From: Flavobacteriales bacterium
Lineage (GTDB): Bacteria; Bacteroidota; Bacteroidia; Flavobacteriales; JASBRU01
Length of the DNA stretch: 64,000 bases
Direction: 5' to 3'
Assembly (NCBI GenBank): GCA_030149285.1
Contig: JASBRU010000006.1
Coordinates: 1-64,000 of the forward strand
The translations under genes and the position numbers were made by a program. Positions within the stretch are counted from its first letter, which is position 1. Every line of letters starts with the position of its first letter. Below, in pieces: positions 34,751 through 41,706 of this stretch. The notes under the pieces are model-generated. The model saw only the letters and a list, made by a program, of their open reading frames with translations. It searched no databases and was not told where the DNA came from.

Positions 34751-35929
34751 ATGAAAGAGCAAAGCCCTATCCCCCATTTTGATGTTGCCATTATTGGTGC
34801 CGGACCTGCCGGTACTGCTGCTGCATTGGCATTCAGAGAAAGTGGTTTAACCGTTGCTTTGCTAGACAAAAAAACATTCCCTAGGCATAAAACCTGTGGC
34901 GATGCCATACCTAGCCCCAGCTTTAAATACCTCCGAACGATTATCCCTGATTTTGATAATGAATTAGAAGGCTTAGAGCTAAAGCAAAGAATAAAAGATG
35001 CAGATGTTTACAGTACCAACGGAAAGTCTTTTAAGGTAGAATGGACCATGCTTGCTTACAATAGTAAACGCCTAGATTTTGATAGTTTTCTGTTTAACCA
35101 AGTAAAAAAGCATACCAATACTACTTTGCTTGAAGAAACAGTAGTGAAATCCATCCAAAAAGCAGAGAACCAATTTACTGTAAATAACAAGCAAGGAGAA
35201 GCACTACTTACTGCAACTCTTATTATTGGTGCAGATGGTGCCAACTCAGTTGTGGCTAGAGAATTGTTGGATGCTCCCTTAGATAAAGAGTACCATTGTA
35301 CTGCGGTTGCTGCCTATTACAGCGGTATTGATTGCCATGATGAAACCAATGAAGTATACCTGTTTAAAAAACATTTACCCGGTTATTTTTGGATTTTCCC
35401 ACTCGGTAATAATCAATACAATGTGGGGTTTGGACTGATGACAGCAAAGGCAGAAGAAGAAAAAAGAAACCTGAAGCAAAACCTCAGCACTATTATTGAA
35501 GAAGAACCGCTGCTAAAAGAGAAGTTTAAAAACGCAAAAGCATTATCAGACACCAAAGGTTTTGGCTTACCATTAGGCGGAAAAGAAAGACCTATAAGTG
35601 GAGACGGTTTTATGATACTGGGCGATGCTGCTTACCTAATAGATCCCTTACAAGGGCATGGAATTGATAAAGCCATAAGAAGTGGTATTACTGCTGCCAA
35701 ATACGCTAAAAGAAGTTTTAATGAAAATGACTTTAGGGCTGAAAAATTGCAAGAATATGATGCCGAAGTATACCGTACAATGGGTGGTGAATTGAGTAGA
35801 AACTACCGATTAATGAAATGGTTTTACAAGCGTATGTATGTGCTAAACTTTATTACCATAGTACTTAATATTGGCTTTGTAAAAAAGGTACTTGTAAAGC
35901 TTTTCTACAAGAAAAAGCCTCAGTTATAA
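34751..35929 (+). CDS. FAD-dependent oxidoreductase of the geranylgeranyl reductase family
   Basis: 392 residues from the ATG at 34751; the track start is a TTG 9 bases earlier. The Rossmann motif DVAIIGAGPAGTAAALAFRESG is at the N-terminus, HKTCGDAIPSP is the substrate-contact loop, and GDGFMILGDAAYLIDPLQGHGIDKAIRSG is the second FAD motif, all typical of geranylgeranyl-reductase-like flavoproteins. A basic and hydrophobic C-terminal tail (about residues 360-392) may associate with the membrane. Substrate is unknown; such enzymes reduce isoprenoid side chains or hydroxylate small aromatics. Single-gene unit. Confidence 0.86.
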   Translation: MKEQSPIPHFDVAIIGAGPAGTAAALAFRESGLTVALLDKKTFPRHKTCGDAIPSPSFKYLRTIIPDFDNELEGLELKQRIKDADVYSTNGKSFKVEWTMLAYNSKRLDFDSFLFNQVKKHTNTTLLEETVVKSIQKAENQFTVNNKQGEALLTATLIIGADGANSVVARELLDAPLDKEYHCTAVAAYYSGIDCHDETNEVYLFKKHLPGYFWIFPLGNNQYNVGFGLMTAKAEEEKRNLKQNLSTIIEEEPLLKEKFKNAKALSDTKGFGLPLGGKERPISGDGFMILGDAAYLIDPLQGHGIDKAIRSGITAAKYAKRSFNENDFRAEKLQEYDAEVYRTMGGELSRNYRLMKWFYKRMYVLNFITIVLNIGFVKKVLVKLFYKKKPQL

Positions 35930-36210
35930 AGCACCTCGTCTTTTAAGTCTTCAATTGCCTTATTCATGTGCTGCATTACTGCATTCATTAACCTGTTGGG
36001 CACATTTATACCAATAAATTTACATTTACAAAGGGTTGCCAGCTCTACTTTTACCCCAAAATCATTTGCTACTAAATACTTGGCCTCGCTTTTATCAAAG
36101 CTCTCTATAATTCTATCATATAATTTAGATTCGTAGGTATTCTTTATCCGCATATAATCCGGAGAATGTATAGCATTTAAGCCACAATAGGTTCTAATTA
36201 CAACTTCCAT
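35920..36210 (-). CDS. Conserved-looking hypothetical protein
   Basis: 96 residues overlapping the convergent upstream gene by 10 bases. It begins MEVVIRTYCGLNAIHSPDY and has a helix-rich middle with paired Cys (LCKCKF) and NVPNRLMNAVMQHMNKAIEDL. No signal peptide or membrane segment. No family is recognised, but codon usage looks like the neighbours. A short dyad (AACAGCCT ... AGGCTGTT) lies about 20 bases upstream. Confidence 0.55.
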   Translation of the reverse strand: MEVVIRTYCGLNAIHSPDYMRIKNTYESKLYDRIIESFDKSEAKYLVANDFGVKVELATLCKCKFIGINVPNRLMNAVMQHMNKAIEDLKDEVLYN

Positions 36211-36418
36211 GGTGTTCGGTTTTTCTTACAAACAGCCTTCCTCATAGGCTGTTACTTTGCGTTTACACAAAGTACTTACGTACTAAAATAAGTTTTGGAT
36301 TTCATATATCTTAAAAAAAGTAATTATTTTTTTCGTATCTTGGTTGTGCTATGAATACTAAACTTACTTGCTATGGAAAATGTATTTTCGATTAAACATT
36401 TCCTAACCAATATTTATA

Positions 36419-36565
36419 ATGATGCTTGATTACACTGGAAAAGAGGTGCAGATGAACCAATCTGACCTAAAGCCCGGTGTATATACTTGCTCTATTATAT
36501 ATGTTCGGACGGGTTTTTAGGAGCCGGAATGGTTCTATTGATACAAACACCTCTTAGGGCCCTGC
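36419..36565 (+). pseudogene. Remnant of a T9SS C-terminal sorting domain
   Basis: A 33-codon reading frame (36419-36520) encodes LDYTGKEVQ...SDLKPGVYTCSI, which matches the second half of a type A sorting domain (xDxxGKxV ... L..GVY...). Shifting frame after ATATA continues as SDGFLGAGMVLLIQTP (to about 36565), like a sorting-domain tail. No upstream cargo domain is present. It is best read as a decayed remnant; a short real peptide is possible. Most of the 36211-36418 stretch is A/T-rich with nothing recognised. Confidence 0.5.
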
Positions 36566-36587
36566 TTATAGCAGGGCCTTTTTTTAT
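36557..36587 (+). terminator. Terminator
   Basis: GGCCCTGC-TTATA-GCAGGGCC plus a T run. It sits after the sorting-domain remnant and just past the stop of the small membrane protein on the other strand. Confidence 0.8.
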
Positions 36588-36706
36588 AGGGTGTTATTTT
36601 TTTGCTTCGTGATTTTAGAGATTACTGTTATGCCTAGCATTATAAAATATCCTATTGCTATCATTGCAAATGCTACGGTTTCATAATTTTTTACAATCTC
36701 TTTCAT
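36584..36706 (-). CDS. Small single-pass membrane protein
   Basis: 40 residues from the ATG at 36706 (MKEIVKNYETVAFAMIAIGY...), with one hydrophobic helix (about 10-30) and a basic tail (KITKQKNNTL). The track ORF starts 84 bases earlier; the internal start is preferred since it begins with a plausible N-terminus and avoids a poor extension. Its neighbour on the same strand encodes a similar 41-residue protein, 28 bases upstream. No family is recognised. Short size makes it less certain than the longer genes. Confidence 0.5.
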   Translation of the reverse strand: MKEIVKNYETVAFAMIAIGYFIMLGITVISKITKQKNNTL

Positions 36707-36734
36707 CTTATTTATTTTAGGCTTTTTTATGTTC

Positions 36735-36860
36735 TTATTGGTGCAATTTCTTTTTGCTATTTCTACCAAAAAGAGCAGCCGTAAAACCAATAAGCATAAA
36801 CATGAAATAAACAGTTACTGCCATTACAAAAAATGCTGTTTCCATTATTGATGTTTCCAT
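36735..36860 (-). CDS. Small single-pass membrane protein, not in the ORF track
   Basis: 41 residues: METSIMETAFFVMAVTVYFM and on to FGRNSKKKLHQ. One transmembrane helix (about 8-30) and a basic C-terminus. The layout (acidic short N-terminus, ETxAFxxM, Tyr-rich helix, Lys-rich tail) parallels the downstream 40-residue protein, suggesting duplication. It was found by reading the minus strand; the ORF track omits it because of length. No homologue is recognised. Confidence 0.5.
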   Translation of the reverse strand: METSIMETAFFVMAVTVYFMFMLIGFTAALFGRNSKKKLHQ

Positions 36861-37024
36861 ATCTATATAATTTTATTGTTCTTTATCTTAATTACACTGC
36901 TAAAGTATAGGCATGATAGAAGAAGCCTTAAAATTATCGGTGAAACACATTTTTTATTCGATAATATGCATGCACAACATATTTTTGGCGCGTAATTTGC
37001 TAAATACTCGCAATAGATAATTAG

Positions 37025-37032
37025 TACATTTG
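37025..37032 (+). promoter_or_regulatory. Candidate -7 promoter element (TACATTTG)
   Basis: Exact TAnnTTTG match 18 bases before the lipoprotein ATG at 37050; a TTG lies 25 bp upstream, slightly far. Confidence 0.5.
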
Positions 37033-37049
37033 ATAGAAATTAACACAGC

Positions 37050-37700
37050 ATGAAAACCAAAGTATTATTAGCAACAATATGTATAAGTCTGCTTTCGGCT
37101 TGTAGCCAGAACAAGAACATTTACAAGGTAGATAACCTAAATACAGAAATACAAAGCCATAAAACAATTGCTATTTTACCGGCTCAAATAGAAAACAGCA
37201 TCAATAAGTTTGTTTTCTCTGAAGAGCAGATAAAACAAATAAAAGCAGAGGCCGCTAAAGAAATAGAAGATGTACAAGGTTATATGTATAACAGACTACA
37301 GGAATATGATGGAGAGTATAGAGTACATATACAAACTCCGCAAGAAACCAATAGACTGTTGCAAGAAGCAGGCATCAATTTAGATGACCTAACGGGTAAC
37401 AGTAAACTACACCTAAACAAAATACTAGGCACTGATGCCGTAGTAGAAACAAAAATTGTACGCACTTATTTAATACCTATTGCCGGTGCCACTACCCTAT
37501 CTATTTTACAAGGAGATGATAGAAAAGTAAATGATGATGCCGGTAATGTGGTAAATACAACTGCTATATATGATAAAAATGGCACTGAATTATGGAACAT
37601 ATATACAGAGGCAGACCACAACACCTTTGTAACCCATAAAGAGGCTACCCGTAAAACACTAAAAAAGGTAATTAAAAAACTGCCTTATAAAAACTACTAA
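37050..37700 (+). CDS. Lipoprotein of unknown function
   Basis: 216 residues: signal MKTKVLLATICISLLSAC with the lipidated Cys at about 18, then KTIAILPAQIENSINKF and a mixed alpha/beta region with TNRLLQEAGI, LGTDAVVETKI and YDKNGTELWN. IAILPxxI after a lipobox resembles the GNA1162/CsgG-like family of envelope lipoproteins, which assemble outer-membrane or periplasmic structures; the match is distant. It is a lone gene with its own promoter and terminator, next to the polysaccharide locus but on the other strand. Confidence 0.72.
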   Translation: MKTKVLLATICISLLSACSQNKNIYKVDNLNTEIQSHKTIAILPAQIENSINKFVFSEEQIKQIKAEAAKEIEDVQGYMYNRLQEYDGEYRVHIQTPQETNRLLQEAGINLDDLTGNSKLHLNKILGTDAVVETKIVRTYLIPIAGATTLSILQGDDRKVNDDAGNVVNTTAIYDKNGTELWNIYTEADHNTFVTHKEATRKTLKKVIKKLPYKNY

Positions 37701-37701
37701 T

Positions 37702-37730
37702 AAAAAAGCCCCTCACAGAGGGGCTTTTTA
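37702..37730. terminator. Bidirectional terminator between the lipoprotein gene and the polysaccharide locus
   Basis: AAAAAGCCCCTC-ACA-GAGGGGCTTTTT is a symmetric hairpin with A and T flanks; it ends the long minus-strand polysaccharide operon as well as the plus-strand lipoprotein gene. Confidence 0.88.
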
Positions 37731-37748
37731 GTTTACTATAGTATTGTG

Positions 37749-38882
37749 TTATTTAGAGAGTACAGCGTGTAAAACGGTTATTACTCTATTTCTGTCTTCA
37801 TCAGATAAGTTACTACCACTTGGTATACATAAGCCCATATTAAATAAGCGCTCTGATGTACCATCGCCATAAAACGGATGAGCTTCATAAGCAGGTTGCA
37901 GATGCATTGGTTTCCATAAAGGGCGAGACTCTATGTTCTCTGCCTCTAAAGCCAAACGAATATCATCTCTGGTAATACCACCTGTTTTAGCAGGGTCTAC
38001 CAAAATACAAGTCAACCACATATTAGCAAAAGAGTTTTCCGGCTCTTCTAAAAAGGTAATGCCCTCGTACTTTGCCAATTCTTCTTTATAAAAAGCATAG
38101 TTCTTTCTGCGTAAAGCAACGTGCTCATCTAATACTTTCATTTGCCCTCTACCAATACCGGCACATATATTACTCATACGGTAGTTATACCCTACATGTG
38201 TATGTTGGTAATGCGGAGCATTGTCTCTGGCTTGTGTAGCCAAAAAGCGTGCTTTAGTTATGTACTCTTCGTTATCAGATATTAAAGCACCACCACCGGA
38301 TGTGGTAATAATTTTATTTCCGTTAAAAGATAATATACCCATTACACCAAATGTACCTAAGGCTTTGCCCTTGTAAGTAGCTCCTAATGCTTCTGCCGCA
38401 TCTTCTATCAATGGTATTTCGTAGCGGTTACATATCTCTACAATCTCATCTATCTTGGCAGATACGCCATATAAATGAACCAATACTACTGCTTTTGGCT
38501 TTTTACCATTGGCAATACGATCTTTTATGGCTTCCTCTAAAAACTTAGGACTCATGTTCCAGGTTTCCTCTTCAGAGTCTATAGTTATAGGTGTAGCAAA
38601 TTGGTAACGGATTGCATTGATGGTTGCACTAAATGTAAAGCTAGAGCAAATAACCTCATCGCCGGGTTGTACCCCCAACATTATTAATGAAAGGTGTAAT
38701 GCCGCCGTACCCGAGCTTAATGCTGCTGCATATTTTGCTCCGGTATAGTTTTGCAAATCTTCTTCAAAACCATTTACATTAGGGCCCAATGGGGCTACCC
38801 AATTGGTATCAAACGCTTCTTGTACAAACTTGATTTCATCGCCTCCCATGTGTGGTGAAGAGAGCCAAATTTTATCTTTCAT
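37749..38882 (-). CDS. DegT/DnrJ/EryC1/StrS aminotransferase
   Basis: 377 residues, PLP-dependent sugar aminotransferase. Typical motifs are SSGTAALHLSLIMLGVQPGDEV (cofactor phosphate), IPLIEDAAEALGATYKGK and FNGNKIITTSGGGAL, where Lys binds PLP (about residue 185). These enzymes transaminate 4-keto-6-deoxy nucleotide sugars, as PglE does for bacillosamine. It is last in the polysaccharide operon, after a PglC-like transferase and an ATP-grasp protein. A TACATTTG box lies in the 97-base gap upstream. Which keto sugar it uses is not shown; the 4,6-dehydratase partner is not obvious in this half of the locus. Confidence 0.9.
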   Translation of the reverse strand: MKDKIWLSSPHMGGDEIKFVQEAFDTNWVAPLGPNVNGFEEDLQNYTGAKYAAALSSGTAALHLSLIMLGVQPGDEVICSSFTFSATINAIRYQFATPITIDSEEETWNMSPKFLEEAIKDRIANGKKPKAVVLVHLYGVSAKIDEIVEICNRYEIPLIEDAAEALGATYKGKALGTFGVMGILSFNGNKIITTSGGGALISDNEEYITKARFLATQARDNAPHYQHTHVGYNYRMSNICAGIGRGQMKVLDEHVALRRKNYAFYKEELAKYEGITFLEEPENSFANMWLTCILVDPAKTGGITRDDIRLALEAENIESRPLWKPMHLQPAYEAHPFYGDGTSERLFNMGLCIPSGSNLSDEDRNRVITVLHAVLSK

Positions 38883-38919
38883 TAGATGAGAATTAAATCG
38901 TTAACAGATTTTTACGTGA

Positions 38920-38927
38920 CAAATGTA
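38920..38927 (-). promoter_or_regulatory. Candidate internal promoter element (TACATTTG) before the DegT aminotransferase
   Basis: Exact TAnnTTTG match 38 bases upstream of the ATG, inside one of the few gaps of the polysaccharide operon. The -33 TTG is missing at 19 bp. Confidence 0.4.
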
Positions 38928-38979
38928 CATTATCCCAATTAAAAAATAAGTGTAAAAATGGGCTTATAAAATTAGATTT

Positions 38980-39954
38980 TTACTCTCCTCGGTAATTGTG
39001 TTTCATTACTTCATTATCATACCTGAGCATCAATAAATTATTTTCCCAAGTATCATAATAAGTATGGTCTTTACCTTCAAAGTATTCTTCAATCAACCAC
39101 TTTGGGTAATTAGCTCCTGCATTATAGCTTAGCGGGTATCCACCACCAAATCGTGGGTTTATCTCAATACCATATACTTTACCGCTCTTTTTATTCATAA
39201 AAAACTGAGCTGTAATACAACCCCTTGCTCCTTTTATAGCACCTAGTTTATCTATGATATCATTTACCAAATGGCTTTTAACTGTTAAGCCTTTACTTAC
39301 CTCTCCATCTCTTACTTCTATTCGTTTTCTGGGTACAGCACATTTTAGCTCACCTTTATCAGAATAGTATAAATCTACTGTATACTCATCATGGGTATTA
39401 TGGTCTAAATACTCCATAAAAAGCAAGCCATCGCCTTTCATTATATTTTCTGATAAATCTCCTAATGTTATTATGTGCTTAGCATCAATACCGTTACTCC
39501 CTTGTTGTGGTTTTACAAATAAGGGAAAGCTTAAGGCAGACCTATCCATAATTTTAGGGACTAAGAAGCCTCTCTCTTTAAAAAAGTCATACGCCTGTGC
39601 TTTATCGTCACAGGTTTTTACAAAATCTACTGAAGAAATAATCAGGTTAATTCCTTTTTCCAAGAATTTATCTCTGTTTAAGGCCAACACCTCCAACTCG
39701 GTATCAATAGTTGGGACAACCATTCCTATATCATTCGTTTCGCACAACTCTAATAGCTGTTGAATAAAATTGGGGTGATTTGCCGGATGTGTTTCAAAAA
39801 AACCATCAACTACTTGGCAGGCAGCAGCCATATTTGGGTTCATATCTGCTGCATAAACCCTTGCTTCTGGGTACTTTTTATTTAACTCTTTACTAAAACT
39901 TTTTATCAAAGAAACTCTTCTTCCTGCAGCCGTAATTAAAATATTAGTCTTCAT
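38980..39954 (-). CDS. ATP-grasp domain protein (carbamoyl-phosphate-synthase-like)
   Basis: 324 residues: an N-terminal preATP-grasp Rossmann-like region (NILITAAGRRVSLIKSFSKEL), then the ATP-grasp domain with LFVKPQQGSNGIDAKHI, LLFMEYLDHNTHDEYTVDLYY and the metal-binding GIEINPRFGGGYPL. ATP-grasp proteins join a carboxylate to an amine or thiol through an acyl phosphate. Overlapping the sugar transferase gene by 11 bases and preceding a sugar aminotransferase, it occupies a place where bacillosamine clusters carry an acetyltransferase, so it may acylate an amino sugar. That is inference; substrate is unknown. Confidence 0.85.
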   Translation of the reverse strand: MKTNILITAAGRRVSLIKSFSKELNKKYPEARVYAADMNPNMAAACQVVDGFFETHPANHPNFIQQLLELCETNDIGMVVPTIDTELEVLALNRDKFLEKGINLIISSVDFVKTCDDKAQAYDFFKERGFLVPKIMDRSALSFPLFVKPQQGSNGIDAKHIITLGDLSENIMKGDGLLFMEYLDHNTHDEYTVDLYYSDKGELKCAVPRKRIEVRDGEVSKGLTVKSHLVNDIIDKLGAIKGARGCITAQFFMNKKSGKVYGIEINPRFGGGYPLSYNAGANYPKWLIEEYFEGKDHTYYDTWENNLLMLRYDNEVMKHNYRGE

Positions 39955-40558
39955 CTGTGTTTCCTTTAAAATAAGGCATTGGCACAGATGCTTGATTATT
40001 TACACCTTCACTCTTCACCACCTTTTGTACGGTTTTCAGTAAAATTTTTAGGTCTAAGCCCAATGAAATATTATCTACATACCATATATCTAATGCAAAT
40101 TTCTCATCCCAGGTTAAGGCATTTCTTCCATTTATTTGTGCCCAACCTGTAATACCGGGTAACACTTCGTGCCTACGTTTTTGGTAGTCTGAGTATAAGG
40201 GCAAATACTGTATTAGTAATGGTCTGGGACCAATAAGGCTCATATCGCCTTTGATAACATTTAGCAGTTGTGGCACCTCATCTAATGATGTTTTTCTTAC
40301 AATTTTACCTACAACCGTTAGGCGCTCAGCATCAGATAACAATTCGCCATTGGCATCTTTCTTATCATTCATTGTTTTAAACTTAATGATGGTAAAGATG
40401 TCTCCGTTTTTACCGGGTCTTTGCTGTAAGAAAAAAGGCTTGCCGTTATTGGCTATAAACAAACATATAGCCACAATAATAAATATAGGGCTAATGATAA
40501 CAAAGCCTATTAGGGCTATCAGTAAATCAATTAGTCTTTTAAAAAAGTGCTGATACAT
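39944..40558 (-). CDS. Initiating sugar-phosphate transferase (PglC/WcaJ-type bacterial sugar transferase)
   Basis: 204 residues, the short monotopic form. A single membrane-inserting helix (LIDLLIALIGFVIISPIFIIVAIC) at residues 10-33 is followed by FLQQRPGKNGDIFTIIKFKTMN and SLDEVPQLLNVIKGDMSLIGPRPLL, the catalytic Asp-Glu motif. These enzymes load the first sugar phosphate onto undecaprenyl phosphate at the inner membrane. Being only about 200 residues it resembles PglC, whose substrate is UDP-diNAcBac, more than WcaJ. The gene overlaps the upstream glycosyltransferase by one base and the ATP-grasp gene by eleven. Confidence 0.92.
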   Translation of the reverse strand: MYQHFFKRLIDLLIALIGFVIISPIFIIVAICLFIANNGKPFFLQQRPGKNGDIFTIIKFKTMNDKKDANGELLSDAERLTVVGKIVRKTSLDEVPQLLNVIKGDMSLIGPRPLLIQYLPLYSDYQKRRHEVLPGITGWAQINGRNALTWDEKFALDIWYVDNISLGLDLKILLKTVQKVVKSEGVNNQASVPMPYFKGNTDED

Positions 40559-41706
40559 CAGGCAGTATATTTATCGTATGTTTCTTTTACAAATTTAAAA
40601 GATTCATCGGCACATTTCTCCCAAGAATAGGTTTTTGAATTTGCCAATGATATTTCTGCTTTCTCTTTTCGTATCTGTGGATTATCTACAAATTCTTTAA
40701 TCGCTTTTTCAATGGTACTTGGTTGCTCAGGGTCAAAATAGATACCTGCTTCATCTAAAAACTCAGGCATAGGCCCCAATTTAGAGCACGCTATTGGCAA
40801 GCCCGATGACATGGCTTCAATTAGGGTATTTGGCATATTCTCACAAGAAGATGCAAATACAAAAAGTTCTGAAGCTTTGTATATCTTATCAATATCTTCA
40901 TAATCTACATGCCCATGGTAAGTAACCCATTCGCCTTTAGGGTCATGTTCTGCTATGGCTTTGTCTAGCGTAACTTTTGCATCAGGCACTGACTTACCTA
41001 CTAGCGTAAGTGCCAAAGGATATCCCTTTTTACGCAATTCTGCAACGGCTTTTACTACATTCCATTGGTGCTTGTATACATATACCGGAGATACGTACAA
41101 CACATTGTAAGGGTTCTCAAAAGAATATTCCTCAATGGGTTTTTGCTCTTTTACGGTTTCTCTAAACACATTAGACATACCGTGGTTAATTACCTTGGTG
41201 TTTTTATTCTTCAGGTTTATTTTTTTGCTGATGTATTCTTTGGCATAGTTAGAGATGAATATCATCCCCGCTGCTTTTTTAAATGACTTTGATTGAACCG
41301 AAAACAGCATTAAAAAACGGAAATAATCTAGCTTATAACGATACCTGTTTCTTTCTTTAGCCTCAAAAACAAGCATATTACGAGACATAGAAATATAAGG
41401 CTGAAAGTCTCCGGCATAACCACCACCCGGAGCCCACAACACATCGCACATGCCACTAACTTCTTTTTCAAAAACGGTGCGTTGCCATTTTAATCGGGCT
41501 TTTACATTTTGCTCTAAGGCAGGATGATGTACTTTTTCTAGCCAATCTACATCGGGTAATACATCTAAAGTAGATTTGCAAGACCATACCACTACTTTAT
41601 CAAAGCCATACTCTTGTGGTTTTGCCACTTTAAGCACCTCTCTTAAATGCGTTACTCCGCCACCTGCTCTTAAGTTTGATGCTAATATACCTAGTACTTT
41701 ACCCAT
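40558..41706 (-). CDS. Glycosyltransferase, family 4-type (GT-B)
   Basis: 382 residues with GT-B architecture. The N-terminal half starts KVLGILASNLRAGGGVTHL; the C-terminal half holds VLYVSPVYVYKHQWNVVKAV, the donor-binding region and the EX7E-type segment ELFVFASSCENMPNTLIEAMSSGLPIACS. Such enzymes add a sugar from a nucleotide donor to the growing lipid-linked repeat unit on the cytosolic face. Its ORF overlaps the asnB-like gene by 8 bases. Sugar and linkage cannot be told. Confidence 0.9.
   Translation of the reverse strand: MGKVLGILASNLRAGGGVTHLREVLKVAKPQEYGFDKVVVWSCKSTLDVLPDVDWLEKVHHPALEQNVKARLKWQRTVFEKEVSGMCDVLWAPGGGYAGDFQPYISMSRNMLVFEAKERNRYRYKLDYFRFLMLFSVQSKSFKKAAGMIFISNYAKEYISKKINLKNKNTKVINHGMSNVFRETVKEQKPIEEYSFENPYNVLYVSPVYVYKHQWNVVKAVAELRKKGYPLALTLVGKSVPDAKVTLDKAIAEHDPKGEWVTYHGHVDYEDIDKIYKASELFVFASSCENMPNTLIEAMSSGLPIACSKLGPMPEFLDEAGIYFDPEQPSTIEKAIKEFVDNPQIRKEKAEISLANSKTYSWEKCADESFKFVKETYDKYTA

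Noticed and set aside
36222-36253. Inverted repeat AACAGCCT ... AGGCTGTT upstream of the 96-residue hypothetical gene
   Set aside because: It has no T run and no link to a known element; it may be a weak operator or chance, so it is not listed as a feature.
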